A stretch of 64,000 nt of DNA, from contig CADDYV010000013.1 in NCBI GenBank assembly GCA_902810695.1, positions 1 through 64,000 on the forward strand, given 5' to 3'. The stretch comes from Actinomycetota bacterium (GTDB taxonomy: Bacteria; Actinomycetota; Rubrobacteria; Rubrobacterales; Rubrobacteraceae). A program made the translations under genes and the position numbers. The first letter of the stretch is position 1. Every line of letters starts with the position of its first letter. Under the pieces are notes generated by a model. The model had not been told where the DNA came from and ran no database searches. It was given only the letters and a program-made list of their open reading frames with translations. Positions 32,576 through 46,178 of this stretch are shown piece by piece.

Positions 32576-33319
32576 GTGCTGGAAAACAGCCAGGAAGAGT
32601 TCGTCAGTGTCGAGGAACTCAGGCGCGTCAACAAGATCCGGCGCGATTTCGTCGCCAACGTCTCCCACGAGCTCAAGACGCCTGCAACCAGCCTGCAATT
32701 GCTCGCCGAGAGCCTGGTCGATATCATAGACGAAGACCCGGAGCAGGCGAGATTTTTCGCCCACCAGCTCAAGAGCGAGACCGAGCGGCTGGGCCGGCTC
32801 ATAACGGATCTCCTCGACCTCGCGCGCCTCGAAAGCGAGGAGAAGGTCGCCGCCCCCAAGCCTGTTGACGTGCGCGGTGTGCTGCTGGCGGTGCTCTCGC
32901 GCATGAGACCGCCCGCCCATCAGAAGGACATCACGCTCACGTGGAAGCGACTCGGCCCCTCCGAGGACTACACCATCCAGGGAAACGAGACGAACCTCAC
33001 CTCGATGTTCTCCAACCTGGTAGACAACGCCATCAAGTACACCCCGCCGGGCGGACGCATAGAGGTTACGGGAGAGGCCGACGACCTCGGGGTGACCGTG
33101 CGCGTCTCCGACACCGGCATCGGCATCCCGCAGAAGAAGCTCTCCCGCATCTTCGAGCGGTTCTACCGGGTGGATAAGGCCCGCTCGAAGGAGACCGGCG
33201 GCACGGGGCTGGGACTCTCGATCGTCCGGCACGTCGCCGAGAACCACGGCGGAAAGGTAACCGTGGAGAGCAAGATCGGCGAAGGCACGACCTTCACCGT
33301 CTACCTGCCCCGGGGATAA
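32576..33319 (+). CDS. Soluble PhoR-like histidine kinase core (no sensor domain)
   Basis: 247 residues consist only of the transmitter. The H-box is DFVANVSHELKTP near residue 30; N-box LVDNAIKYTPPGG, G1 DTGIGIP, F-box IFERFYRVDKARS and G2 GGTGLGLSIV follow. There is no membrane helix, PAS or HAMP, so the sensory part was lost or is supplied by another protein. It is co-transcribed with the response regulator 9 bp upstream. It starts at GTG 32576. The module is most like PhoR, but with the N-terminal sensor removed. Confidence 0.92.
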   Translation: MLENSQEEFVSVEELRRVNKIRRDFVANVSHELKTPATSLQLLAESLVDIIDEDPEQARFFAHQLKSETERLGRLITDLLDLARLESEEKVAAPKPVDVRGVLLAVLSRMRPPAHQKDITLTWKRLGPSEDYTIQGNETNLTSMFSNLVDNAIKYTPPGGRIEVTGEADDLGVTVRVSDTGIGIPQKKLSRIFERFYRVDKARSKETGGTGLGLSIVRHVAENHGGKVTVESKIGEGTTFTVYLPRG

Positions 33320-33342
33320 CCCGCCGGTCGGGGCATCATCTT

Positions 33343-34041
33343 TTACCGCCGGGTCCTGCCGAAGAGTCTCTCGCGTCCTGCCTCATCCAGGTCCTCGATA
33401 GGCTTCTTGAGATCCTGCCCCACCTCCAGCGCCCGCCTGACCGCCGGGCGCGAACCTACCTGCTCGTACCAGCGGGCGAGGTTCGGATAGTCTTCCATTC
33501 TCTGGCCCTGATCCTCGTGGGAGACGAGCCAGGGGTAGATCGCGATGTCGGCGATGGTGTACTCTGCGCCCGCGAAATACTCCGAGCCAGCGAGGCGCCG
33601 GTCCATCACGCCGTAGAGCCGGGCGGCCTCGTTGGTATAGCGGTCTATGGCGTAGGGGATCTCCTCGGGGGCGTACTTGCGGAAGTGGTGCGCCTGGCCG
33701 AGCATCGGGCCCACGTGCCCCATCTGGAACATCAGCCACTGCAAGACCGTGTACCTCTCACGCGCCGGGGCAGGCAAAAACCTACCGGTCTTCTCGGCGA
33801 GGTAGATCAGGATGGCCCCCGACTCGAAGAGGCTGATCCGCTCCCCATCCGGGCCTTCGGGGTCCACGATGGCGGGCATCTTGTTGTTGGGGCTTATCTT
33901 GAGGAAGTCTTCCTTGTACTGGTCTCCGGCAGTGATGTCCACGGGCACTATGTTGTACGGTAGCCCACTCTCTTCAAGAATGATCGCTATCTTCCAGCCG
34001 TTGGGGGTCGGCCAGTAGTACAGGTCTATCGGTTCGGGCAT
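33343..34041 (-). CDS. Glutathione S-transferase-family protein (nu/YfcG-like)
   Basis: 232 residues. The N-terminal thioredoxin-fold half (LYYWPTPNGWKIAIILEE, NNKMPAIVDPEGPDG, FESGAILIYLAEKTG) carries the NKMPAI cis-Pro and the ESGAI glutathione gamma-Glu site; an all-helical C-domain follows. The sequence PTPNGWK matches nu-class YfcG/YghU enzymes that act as disulfide reductases and lack the usual Tyr/Ser/Cys. Actinobacteria generally use mycothiol or other thiols, so the in vivo thiol is unclear. It is convergent with the kinase gene. Confidence 0.9.
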   Translation of the reverse strand: MPEPIDLYYWPTPNGWKIAIILEESGLPYNIVPVDITAGDQYKEDFLKISPNNKMPAIVDPEGPDGERISLFESGAILIYLAEKTGRFLPAPARERYTVLQWLMFQMGHVGPMLGQAHHFRKYAPEEIPYAIDRYTNEAARLYGVMDRRLAGSEYFAGAEYTIADIAIYPWLVSHEDQGQRMEDYPNLARWYEQVGSRPAVRRALEVGQDLKKPIEDLDEAGRERLFGRTRR

Positions 34042-34288
34042 CTTGCGCCGCTCCTCTCTAACGCGATAGCTGCTTACACCTGCTTCCTACCCGCACCTCT
34101 CGGCCCTTAACCGCTCACGGATCCTGTTTTTCATATCGCAACCCAACTCCCGCAGCCAGGTGAGCTGGAAAGGCACAATCACTCCTGTATATTCACGGCA
34201 TGATGCGTCGAAATCTTTAACAGCGCGCGGATTTCGTATAAAGCTAAAGTAATTCGGCGAAGAATCCGATAATTCCTCTTAGAGTGCA

Positions 34289-39001
<4,713 letters not shown>

Positions 39002-39002
39002 C

Positions 39003-39950
39003 ATGAGGGTACTCATCGCAGAGGATGATACCGTCTCCCGCACCATCCTCCGCCGCGCTGTCGAAAAACTGGGGCATGAATGTCTCGCGGCCTCCGACGG
39101 CGACGAAGCCTGGCGGCTATACGAAGAAACACCCGATCTGGACGTCATCATAAGCGACTGGATGATGCCCGGCATGGACGGCGTCGAGCTCTGCCGCAGG
39201 GTCCGGAACTCCGAGAAAAACGGGTACACGCACTTCATCTTTCTCACGGCCCTCGGAGACAGGGGGCATCTGCTGACGGGGCTTCAAGCCGGAGCCGACG
39301 ACTATCTCTCCAAGCCGCTCGACCGGGATGAGCTGCAGGTCCGGCTCATATCCGCTTCCCGCATCACGACGCTGCACCGGAAGCTGGAGAGGCAAAACGC
39401 CGAGCTAGCGCGCCTGAAAGACAAGTTCTTCGAGCAGGCGCGCCGGGACCCACTGACGGATCTCGGCAACCGGCTCCAGCTACGGGAGGACCTGGAGATG
39501 CTCAAAGGCCGAGCCGAACGCTACGGCCACACTTACTGCGCCGCCCTGTGCGACATTGACTTCTTCAAGCTCTATAACGATCACTACGGCCACCCGGCGG
39601 GGGACAAGATACTCGTGCGCGTCGCCAGCACGCTGAAAGACGGCTGCCGCAAGGGAGATGCGCTCTACCGGTACGGCGGCGAGGAGTTTCTGGTCATCCT
39701 GCCCGGCCAGACGCTCGAGTCCGCAACTACCGTGGCTGATCGGCTGCGCAAGGACGTCGAGGCGTTAAAGATCCCGCACGAAGCCAAAAATCTGCCAGGG
39801 GTGGTAACGATCAGTGCCGGGGTCGCCGAACTCTCTGCAGAGCACCCCAAAACCTCTGATGAGCTGTTGAAAGAGGCCGACACCGCCCTATACCGGGCAA
39901 AGCAAGCGGGCCGCAATCGCGTAACCCGCTATGACGGGAAAGCAGATTAG
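39003..39950 (+). CDS. Response regulator diguanylate cyclase (REC-GGDEF)
   Basis: 315 residues. The receiver (about 1-120) has MRVLIAEDD, acceptor Asp in VIISDWMMPGMDG and Lys in LSKPLDRDEL. A short coiled linker leads to GGDEF (about 150-312): ALCDIDFFKLYNDHYGHPAGD, then active GGEEF preceded by the inhibitory I-site RKGD at the canonical five-residue spacing. It should make c-di-GMP with product inhibition. ATG 39003 begins one base after the hybrid kinase stop, so the two are coupled and the kinase probably phosphorylates it. Confidence 0.95.
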   Translation: MRVLIAEDDTVSRTILRRAVEKLGHECLAASDGDEAWRLYEETPDLDVIISDWMMPGMDGVELCRRVRNSEKNGYTHFIFLTALGDRGHLLTGLQAGADDYLSKPLDRDELQVRLISASRITTLHRKLERQNAELARLKDKFFEQARRDPLTDLGNRLQLREDLEMLKGRAERYGHTYCAALCDIDFFKLYNDHYGHPAGDKILVRVASTLKDGCRKGDALYRYGGEEFLVILPGQTLESATTVADRLRKDVEALKIPHEAKNLPGVVTISAGVAELSAEHPKTSDELLKEADTALYRAKQAGRNRVTRYDGKAD

Positions 39951-39962
39951 CGCGCCAGATTC

Positions 39963-40367
39963 TTACCTGTTCCCGGAACGCCCGGCGCGCCACAGCACGG
40001 TCCGCACCCGCGCGGCCAGCTCATCCGGGGAGAAAGGCTTTATCACGTAGTCGTCGAGTCCGGCCTGCAGCCCCTCGATGACGTCCTGCTCGCCGCTGCG
40101 GGAGGTAAGCATGATAACCGGCATGGAGGATATTTTCTGATCCGGGTTGTTGCGGAGGGTTCGGACGAGCTGGATGCCGGAGACGCGGGGCATCAGGCTG
40201 TCGGTTATCAGGAGGTCGGGCACGTCGCCGCTCTCCAGACGATCCAGCACCTCCCGGCCGTCGGTAGCTTCGGAGAGGTCGTAGCCCAACCCCGAGAGCT
40301 TTACGATGACGATACGGCGCACGATCCGGTCGTCATCCGCCACCAGTATCTTGGCTGCCTCGCTCAG
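39963..40367 (-). CDS. Single-domain response regulator (CheY-like), probable CTG start
   Basis: 134 residues from CTG 40367. All receiver residues are intact: ILVADDD, acceptor Asp in LLITDSLMPRVSG, Thr in MLTSRSG and Lys in DYVIKPFSP. The first standard start, GTG 40343, would delete strand 1 (AAKILV), which a receiver needs. CTG 40367 follows GAGGGGG by 4 bp and restores it; no in-frame ATG, GTG or TTG exists upstream. It ends 12 bp from the convergent diguanylate cyclase gene and may take phosphate from the HPt domain. Confidence 0.88.
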   Translation of the reverse strand: MSEAAKILVADDDRIVRRIVIVKLSGLGYDLSEATDGREVLDRLESGDVPDLLITDSLMPRVSGIQLVRTLRNNPDQKISSMPVIMLTSRSGEQDVIEGLQAGLDDYVIKPFSPDELAARVRTVLWRAGRSGNR

Positions 40368-40476
40368 GATTCCCCCTCGAAAAAGCCATGAACAAGCCTG
40401 TATAGATCTTACTAGGACCGATCCTTATATTCCAACGGGCTAAAGTTATCCGACCTACCATCCGATAATCTAGTTG

Positions 40477-41697
40477 ATGGGAAGGCCGGGCCTCATAGAG
40501 ATCGCCATCGTGGTGATGGCGGGTCTGAACGTAGTGATGATCCTGCTTACAGTCGCCGTCAAGGTCGCCCGCTCCCTGCGAGAGAGCTGGCTGAAAGCGC
40601 GGCGGAGCAGGATAGAGTCTGCCCTGGATGATTTCCTCCTAGCAGGAGAAGTGAGACCAGAGCTGCGGCGGCTGAGAGCCAGGGAACTCGATGTACTCGC
40701 GGCCACGATGATCGAGTACCTCACGGTACTGCGGGGCTCGGAGCGCGAACGTCTGCTCGGGCTTGCCGTGGAGCTTGGCCTGGTGAAACGATACGCTGGC
40801 TGGCTCTCCTCGCAGCGACGCTGGCGGCGGGCCCGCGCGGCGGAGAACCTCGGGTATCTGGGGGGATCTGACAGTGTCGGGGGGCTTGCGAAGCTGCTCT
40901 CTGACAGGGACGAGACGGTGCGGGCGGTTGCGGCACGAGCCCTGGCGCGCATAGGGACGCAAGAGGCCGCGCAGGCTCTCGCACAAACCCTCAATGACCC
41001 TTCGGACCTCACCCGCCTCCGGGTGGCCGAGAATCTGGAGAGGATCGGACCTCTCGCCGCTCCTTCTCTGATAGATCTCCTCTCCTCTGAAGAGAGGAGA
41101 TCCCCGATCCTGGCCGCGAGGGTTCTGGGAAACCTGCGGCTCCTGGAGGCGGGTCCGGCTCTGGAAGCGGCGGCGCGCACCGGGACGAACGTAGACTTAA
41201 GAGCCCAGGCGACGCTGGCCCTGGGCAAGACCGGAGACCCCGAGTACGTGCCCGTGCTGCTGGAGGCCGCCAAAGACGAGGAGTGGCCCGTGCGGGCGCA
41301 GGCAGCCAACGCCCTGCGCATGATCGGGGAGGTCTCGACCATCCCCACGCTCAAGAACCTGATGGCCGACCGCGAGTGGTGGGTGCGCGTCAACGCCGCC
41401 AGAGCCCTCGCCAACTTCGGAGCGGCGGGAGAGCGGGCGCTCGTGGATATCCTCGAAGGAGAGGACCGCTTCGCCCGCGAACGGGCCGCGGCCACACTCG
41501 AAGCCCAGGGTATCACCCGCAGGATGGTGGATGATCTGGCGAGCCCTGGAGAGCGCGGCGAGCGGGCGCGGCACGTGATCCGGGCGATGGTCAAAACCGG
41601 TTCTACCAGGCATCTCAGGCGCATCCTCAACGACATGCCCGAAGGAGACAATCGCCGGGTGCTGAAGAAAATACTCGCGGAGAACAATGAGCTTTAA
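40477..41697 (+). CDS. Membrane-anchored HEAT-repeat protein
   Basis: 406 residues. An N-terminal membrane helix (IEIAIVVMAGLNVVMILLTVAVKVA) is followed by a basic linker and at least six HEAT/PBS-type repeats from about 105 on (for example ARAAENLGYLGG, TVRAVAARALARIG, PVRAQAANALRMIG, WVRVNAARALANFG). These form a cytosolic solenoid for protein contacts. It overlaps the glycosyltransferase gene by 11 bp. I suggest it is a scaffold or co-polymerase for that enzyme, taking the place TPR proteins hold in Pga, Pel and Alg systems; that is inference. The true start may be ATG 40477 rather than the preceding TTG. Confidence 0.85.
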   Translation: MGRPGLIEIAIVVMAGLNVVMILLTVAVKVARSLRESWLKARRSRIESALDDFLLAGEVRPELRRLRARELDVLAATMIEYLTVLRGSERERLLGLAVELGLVKRYAGWLSSQRRWRRARAAENLGYLGGSDSVGGLAKLLSDRDETVRAVAARALARIGTQEAAQALAQTLNDPSDLTRLRVAENLERIGPLAAPSLIDLLSSEERRSPILAARVLGNLRLLEAGPALEAAARTGTNVDLRAQATLALGKTGDPEYVPVLLEAAKDEEWPVRAQAANALRMIGEVSTIPTLKNLMADREWWVRVNAARALANFGAAGERALVDILEGEDRFARERAAATLEAQGITRRMVDDLASPGERGERARHVIRAMVKTGSTRHLRRILNDMPEGDNRRVLKKILAENNEL

Positions 41698-43150
41698 CCA
41701 GTTTATACTCGGCGCAAACTACTTCGTGCTCGGTTATTTCCTGCTGATAAACGGGGTATACGCACTTCTGTACTTCATCTCCTTCTTCGAGATAGCTGAC
41801 TATACGCGGCGTGAGATCTTCTCTGGTTTCTCGGAGCTTTTTACCTCGAACTACGCTCCTCCGGTCTCCGTGGTGGTCCCCGCCTACAACGAGGAGGCGA
41901 CCATCGCTGCGAGCGTGCGCTCCTTCCTCACTTTGCGCTACCCGCTGCACGAGGTCGTCGTGGTCAACGACGGTTCCAGAGACGGCACCCTCGATGTCCT
42001 CAAGCGCGAGTTCGACCTCTGGGAGTACGACCGCCCCACGAGGCTGCAGCTACAGACGGCTCCCATCCGGGGCATATACGCCTCCACCACGGAACGTCTC
42101 ATCGTGGTGGACAAGGAGAATGGCGGAAAGGCCGACGCTCTGAACGCCGGGATCTGCACGGCCCAGTATCCGCTGGTCTGCTGCCTGGACGCCGACATCA
42201 TCCTGGAAGAAGACGCCCTGCTCAAAGCCGCCCGTCCGGCGATAGAGTACGGGGATGTGGCCGCAGTCGGGGGTATCGTCCGGGTCGCCAACGGCTGCGA
42301 GGTGGATGCCGGGCGTATCGTGGAGATCAAAACCCCCCGCAGAGCGCTTCCAAACCTCCAGGTCGTCGAGTACCTGCGGGCTTTTCTGGCCGGGAGAACC
42401 GGGTGGAGCAAGATCAACGCGCTGCTCATCATCTCCGGTGCGTTCGGGCTGTTCCGCAAGCGAGACCTCATCGCCGCCGGGGGATACTCTCTGGGTACAG
42501 TAGGAGAGGACATGGAGCTCGTAACCAGGATGCACCACGTCCTGCGGGAGAACAACCGCAAGTACCGCATAGTCTTCGTCCCCGACCCCGTCGCCTGGAC
42601 CGAGGTTCCCGCGACCCTCCGCGTCCTGCGCCGCCAGCGCGACCGCTGGCACCGGGGCCTTCTGGACACCCTCGTCAGACACCGCAAGATGCTCTTCAAC
42701 CCCCGATACGGCATTGTAGGGCTGTTCGCGATGCCCTACTACTTCCTCTTCGAGCTGCTGGGGCCGGTAATAGAGCTTCTGGGATACATCGCCTTCGTCG
42801 CGGGGCTTTTGCTCGGGATACTCAACGCCCGCTTCGCCCTGGCTTTCTTCCTGGTGGCCGTCGGTCTCGGAGCCCTGCTCTCAGTCGCGGCGGTCTTTCT
42901 CGAAGAACTGAGACTCCAGCGTTATCCGAGCTGGCGGGACATGGTCAAGCTCATACTCTACGGGATCGCAGAGAACTTCGGCTACCGCCAGTTAAACACC
43001 CTCTGGCGGGTCATGGCGATATTTTCGTTCCTCCGCAGAAACACCGACTGGGGCAGCATGGAGCGCCGCGGCTTCGAGCAGGCGAAACCACCGGAGACCA
43101 CGCCGAAGCGTGAGTACGAAGAGGTCAAAACCAGCCGCGATAGCGAGTAA
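41687..43150 (+). CDS. Family 2 processive glycosyltransferase (PgaC/BcsA-like)
   Basis: 487 residues. An N-terminal membrane helix (FVLGYFLLINGVYALLYFISFF) is followed by a GT2 domain: VSVVVPAYNEE, VVVNDGS, LDADI (DxD), TEDMEL-like GTVGEDMELVTR and RRQRDRWHRG, the Q/RxxRW of processive synthases. Three or four C-terminal helices (about 330-420) form the export channel. It is probably a membrane polysaccharide synthase. No PilZ domain is present, so c-di-GMP control would need a partner. It overlaps the HEAT gene by 11 bp and precedes the glycosidase-like gene by 12 bp. Confidence 0.92.
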   Translation: MSFNQFILGANYFVLGYFLLINGVYALLYFISFFEIADYTRREIFSGFSELFTSNYAPPVSVVVPAYNEEATIAASVRSFLTLRYPLHEVVVVNDGSRDGTLDVLKREFDLWEYDRPTRLQLQTAPIRGIYASTTERLIVVDKENGGKADALNAGICTAQYPLVCCLDADIILEEDALLKAARPAIEYGDVAAVGGIVRVANGCEVDAGRIVEIKTPRRALPNLQVVEYLRAFLAGRTGWSKINALLIISGAFGLFRKRDLIAAGGYSLGTVGEDMELVTRMHHVLRENNRKYRIVFVPDPVAWTEVPATLRVLRRQRDRWHRGLLDTLVRHRKMLFNPRYGIVGLFAMPYYFLFELLGPVIELLGYIAFVAGLLLGILNARFALAFFLVAVGLGALLSVAAVFLEELRLQRYPSWRDMVKLILYGIAENFGYRQLNTLWRVMAIFSFLRRNTDWGSMERRGFEQAKPPETTPKREYEEVKTSRDSE

Positions 43151-43162
43151 GGACAGTTTAGT

Positions 43163-45388
43163 TTGTACCAGTATTATGAAACAAGGGAACGCAGCAAGCG
43201 CGGGAAATACGTTCTGGCGGTCCTGCTGCTGGCCCTCGCGTGCGCGGCGGGTGTGCTCTTCTGGTTGCACGAGGCCAACAGCCGGCCCGTCTCCAAAGCG
43301 TACGGGGTCAAGCGCGTCTCGACGGTAAAGGGCACCCACCTCGCGGTCTACGATGGGAAAGGCTGGAAGACGCAGTTCTGGGACGGGGTGAACCTGGGAG
43401 CCACCCTGCCGGGTCATGCTCCGGGCGAGCTGGCGCCGACCAAAGAGGACTACCTGCGGTGGTTTGCGATGATGAAGGCGATGCACGTGGATGTCGTGCG
43501 GGTGTACACGATCCTGCCGCCCACGTTCTACGAGGCGCTCGCGCAGTTCAACTCCGGGCGCAAGGACCCCTTGTGGTTCATCCAGGGCATCTGGTCGCCC
43601 GAGGAAGAGCTTATCGGGAAAAACGAGCTGGGCAACGACGCCTACAAGCCCGATATCACCCATCAGTTCAGGCATGAGATCCAGGACGCCGTCCACGCGG
43701 TCCACGGCGACGCCGACATCCCGCCGCGCCACGGCCACGCCAGCGGCCACTACGACGCCGATGTCTCCCAGTACATGCTCGGCTGGATGGTCGGGACCGA
43801 GTGGTTCCCCTACGCCGTCAAGAAAACCGACGACGCCCATCCCGGCATGTCCCCGTACTCCGGCAAATATTTCAGCGCCACCAAAAACGCGAGTCCCTTC
43901 GAGAGCTGGCTGGCCTCGATGCTGGAGACGCTGGCGAACACGGAGATGCAATACGGCTGGCAGCACCCCGTCTCCATAACCAACTGGCTCACCACCGACC
44001 CGCTGCACCACCCCGACGAGGCGTTCCCGCAGGAAGACATGGTCTCCGTGGACCCGACGCACATAAAGCCCACCTCCGAGTGGAAGGCCGGCTACTACGC
44101 CTCGTTTCACATCTACCCTTACTACCCGGATTTCCTGCGCTACCAGAAGAGCTACCAGCACTACAGGACCCCCGACGGCAGGAGAGATCCCTACGCCGGC
44201 TACCTGAACCAGCTCAGGCACTACGTCAAGGGGATGCCGCTCGTGGTCGCGGAGTTCGGCGTGCCGAGCAGCCGCGGGATGGCCCACCGCGGGCCATTGG
44301 GCAGAAATCAGGGCTACCACACCGAGAAAGATCAGGGCGATATCGAGAAGACCATGCTCAAAGACATTCGGGAAGAGGGCTACGATGGAGGCTTCGTGTT
44401 CTCCTGGCAGGACGAATGGTTCAAGTTCACCTGGAACACGAAGGATCTGAACATCCCGGCCACCAGAAGGCCCAAGTGGTTCAACAAGCTGACCAACGAG
44501 CAAAACTTCGGGGTCGTGGCTGAAGACGCCGGCAAGGCGAAGGACCAGATCTACCTGGACGGCAAAACCACGGACTGGAAAGGCCGCGAGAAGAAGAGTC
44601 GAAGCTACCCGGACTTTACCCTCTCCGTCGCCCACGACCCGGCCTACCTCTACCTGCTCCTGAAGAAAAAACACGGCGACTGGGACTTCTCGAAGGACCC
44701 GCTCGACGTCGGCTTCGGGACCCAGCCAGGCGGCAGCGAAAAGGCGGATGCGGCACCGGGTCTCAGCTTCCCCGGCGGCATACAGACCCTGCTCCAGATC
44801 CGGGGCAAAAAAGACTCGCGCATGATGATAAACAGCGCCTACGACTACGAGTCCTGGTTCTACGGCAAGAAGCTGCACATGATCCCCCAAGTCCCCGACG
44901 GCGGGAACGCCGGGGCGGGCAAGTTCGTGCTCTGGAAGCTGCCCTTGAGCCGTCCGCTCACCCTGCCGCAGAGCAAGCGCAAGATCCCCTTCGAGGCTTT
45001 CGACGTGGGCAAGATGAAACCCGGCATCACCGACCCCAAAAGCCCGAAGTACGACAGCCTCGCCGACTGGTACGCCAAAGGCAAGGTGCTTGAGGTGCGC
45101 ATCCCGTGGATGATGCTAGGCTTCACGGACCCGAGCCGCCTCATGGTGTGGAAGAATTTTTATAAAGCGGGTAAGGTCCAGCCCGTAAAGAGCGACGGCA
45201 TACGGGTGTATCCGGCCATAAACTCGAACACCTCCGGGAAAGATAAACCCGAGCCGCTTTTCTACACCTGGCGGCCCTGGAACCAGCCCGCCTACCACGA
45301 GCGCAAGAAGCAGAGCTACTACATCCTGCAAAAAGCGTTCGAGAACAAGCGGCTGGAGCCCATACCCCCGGCCCGGTCCGGCTCGTAG
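43163..45388 (+). CDS. Membrane-anchored TIM-barrel glycosidase-like protein with C-terminal beta domain
   Basis: 741 residues from TTG 43163 (AAGGA upstream). One N-terminal membrane helix (YVLAVLLLALACAAGVLFWL) exposes the rest outside. Residues about 60-455 resemble a GH-A glycosidase barrel: FWDGVNLGATLPGH, MHVDVVRVYTILPP, GWMVGTEW and VVAEFGVPSS, where the Glu of AEFG is in the usual nucleophile position and the Glu of GTEW in the acid/base position. Residues about 480-720 form a beta-rich domain reminiscent of CBM9/DOMON. It probably trims, modifies or extrudes the polymer made by the GT2 gene, but activity is unproven. Confidence 0.82.
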   Translation: MYQYYETRERSKRGKYVLAVLLLALACAAGVLFWLHEANSRPVSKAYGVKRVSTVKGTHLAVYDGKGWKTQFWDGVNLGATLPGHAPGELAPTKEDYLRWFAMMKAMHVDVVRVYTILPPTFYEALAQFNSGRKDPLWFIQGIWSPEEELIGKNELGNDAYKPDITHQFRHEIQDAVHAVHGDADIPPRHGHASGHYDADVSQYMLGWMVGTEWFPYAVKKTDDAHPGMSPYSGKYFSATKNASPFESWLASMLETLANTEMQYGWQHPVSITNWLTTDPLHHPDEAFPQEDMVSVDPTHIKPTSEWKAGYYASFHIYPYYPDFLRYQKSYQHYRTPDGRRDPYAGYLNQLRHYVKGMPLVVAEFGVPSSRGMAHRGPLGRNQGYHTEKDQGDIEKTMLKDIREEGYDGGFVFSWQDEWFKFTWNTKDLNIPATRRPKWFNKLTNEQNFGVVAEDAGKAKDQIYLDGKTTDWKGREKKSRSYPDFTLSVAHDPAYLYLLLKKKHGDWDFSKDPLDVGFGTQPGGSEKADAAPGLSFPGGIQTLLQIRGKKDSRMMINSAYDYESWFYGKKLHMIPQVPDGGNAGAGKFVLWKLPLSRPLTLPQSKRKIPFEAFDVGKMKPGITDPKSPKYDSLADWYAKGKVLEVRIPWMMLGFTDPSRLMVWKNFYKAGKVQPVKSDGIRVYPAINSNTSGKDKPEPLFYTWRPWNQPAYHERKKQSYYILQKAFENKRLEPIPPARSGS

Positions 45389-45389
45389 T

Positions 45390-46178
45390 TCAGGGAATAG
45401 AGTAGATCCACTCTCGTGTCCCGTAGATGGTGCGCGTGAGTTCTTCGGCCTCCGCCATCTCCTCTGGCGAAAGCGAGTCCTCTACCAGGCCACTTTCGGT
45501 GTGCATCCGGGAGAACGTCTCTATCATGCGCTCTTTGATCTCCTCGCGCGGGAGCTGTGTCTGCCTCTTTAAGGGACCGACCCGCTTCTCGGCGCTCTTT
45601 ATGGCTTTGTCGGATATCTTCTCCTGGCCGATACGCAGAACCCTCAGCATCTTGGCCGCGTCCATCTCGTAGGAGAGCATCGCGTGGTGCAGCACGGCGC
45701 CGTGACGCCTCGCCTGGGCCGCGCCTCCGATCTTGCCGTTCGTCGAGGAGATGTCGTTGATCGGCTCGTAGTAGGCTTCGATCCCGAGCGAGCGGAACGT
45801 CTCGATGACCCACCTGTCCAGGAAAGCGTAGGAATCTACCGTGCTCATCCCGGAGACGAGCTCCAGCGGCGCGTAGACCGAGTAGGTGATTATGTTCTCT
45901 GGCTCGGAGAACATCGCCCCGCCACCGGTGGTGCGGCGGATGATATCAACCCCCTCCCGGCGCGCCGCCTCTTCGTCCACCTCGTTACTCACCGACTGGA
46001 AGCGCCCGATAACGACCTCGGGCCTGTACCGCTCCCAGAAGCGCAGGGTAGGCGGGCGCTCGCCGCTTCCGACCCTGCGGACCAGCACCTCGTCGAGGGC
46101 GACGTTCACCGGCGGGTCAACGGGCTCACCCCGGATCAAACGCCACTCGTACTTCTTCCACCGCTCCCCGGCACTCAT
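45390..46178 (-). CDS. lplA: Lipoate-protein ligase catalytic subunit (LplA large domain)
   Basis: 262 residues cover the BPL/LplA large domain only. RRTTGGGAMFSEPENIITYSV (RRTTGGGA near residues 79-86) and SSTNGKIGGAAQARR with the catalytic Lys are diagnostic. A C-terminal small domain is missing and is encoded by the overlapping upstream gene (ATGA). The enzyme activates lipoate with ATP and transfers it to E2 or GcvH lysine. It ends one base from the glycosidase-like gene, convergently. Confidence 0.9.
   Translation of the reverse strand: MSAGERWKKYEWRLIRGEPVDPPVNVALDEVLVRRVGSGERPPTLRFWERYRPEVVIGRFQSVSNEVDEEAARREGVDIIRRTTGGGAMFSEPENIITYSVYAPLELVSGMSTVDSYAFLDRWVIETFRSLGIEAYYEPINDISSTNGKIGGAAQARRHGAVLHHAMLSYEMDAAKMLRVLRIGQEKISDKAIKSAEKRVGPLKRQTQLPREEIKERMIETFSRMHTESGLVEDSLSPEEMAEAEELTRTIYGTREWIYSIP

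Noticed and set aside
34042-34288. Riboswitch (for example c-di-GMP type) upstream of the kinase
   Set aside because: I could not align the conserved core of a c-di-GMP riboswitch or a clear terminator hairpin here; it is only AT-richer sequence.
42992-44890. A 632-codon minus-strand open frame
   Set aside because: Antisense to the GT2 and glycosidase-like genes; composition is Val/Gly/Arg-rich without motifs. The plus-strand genes have conserved motifs and tight spacing.
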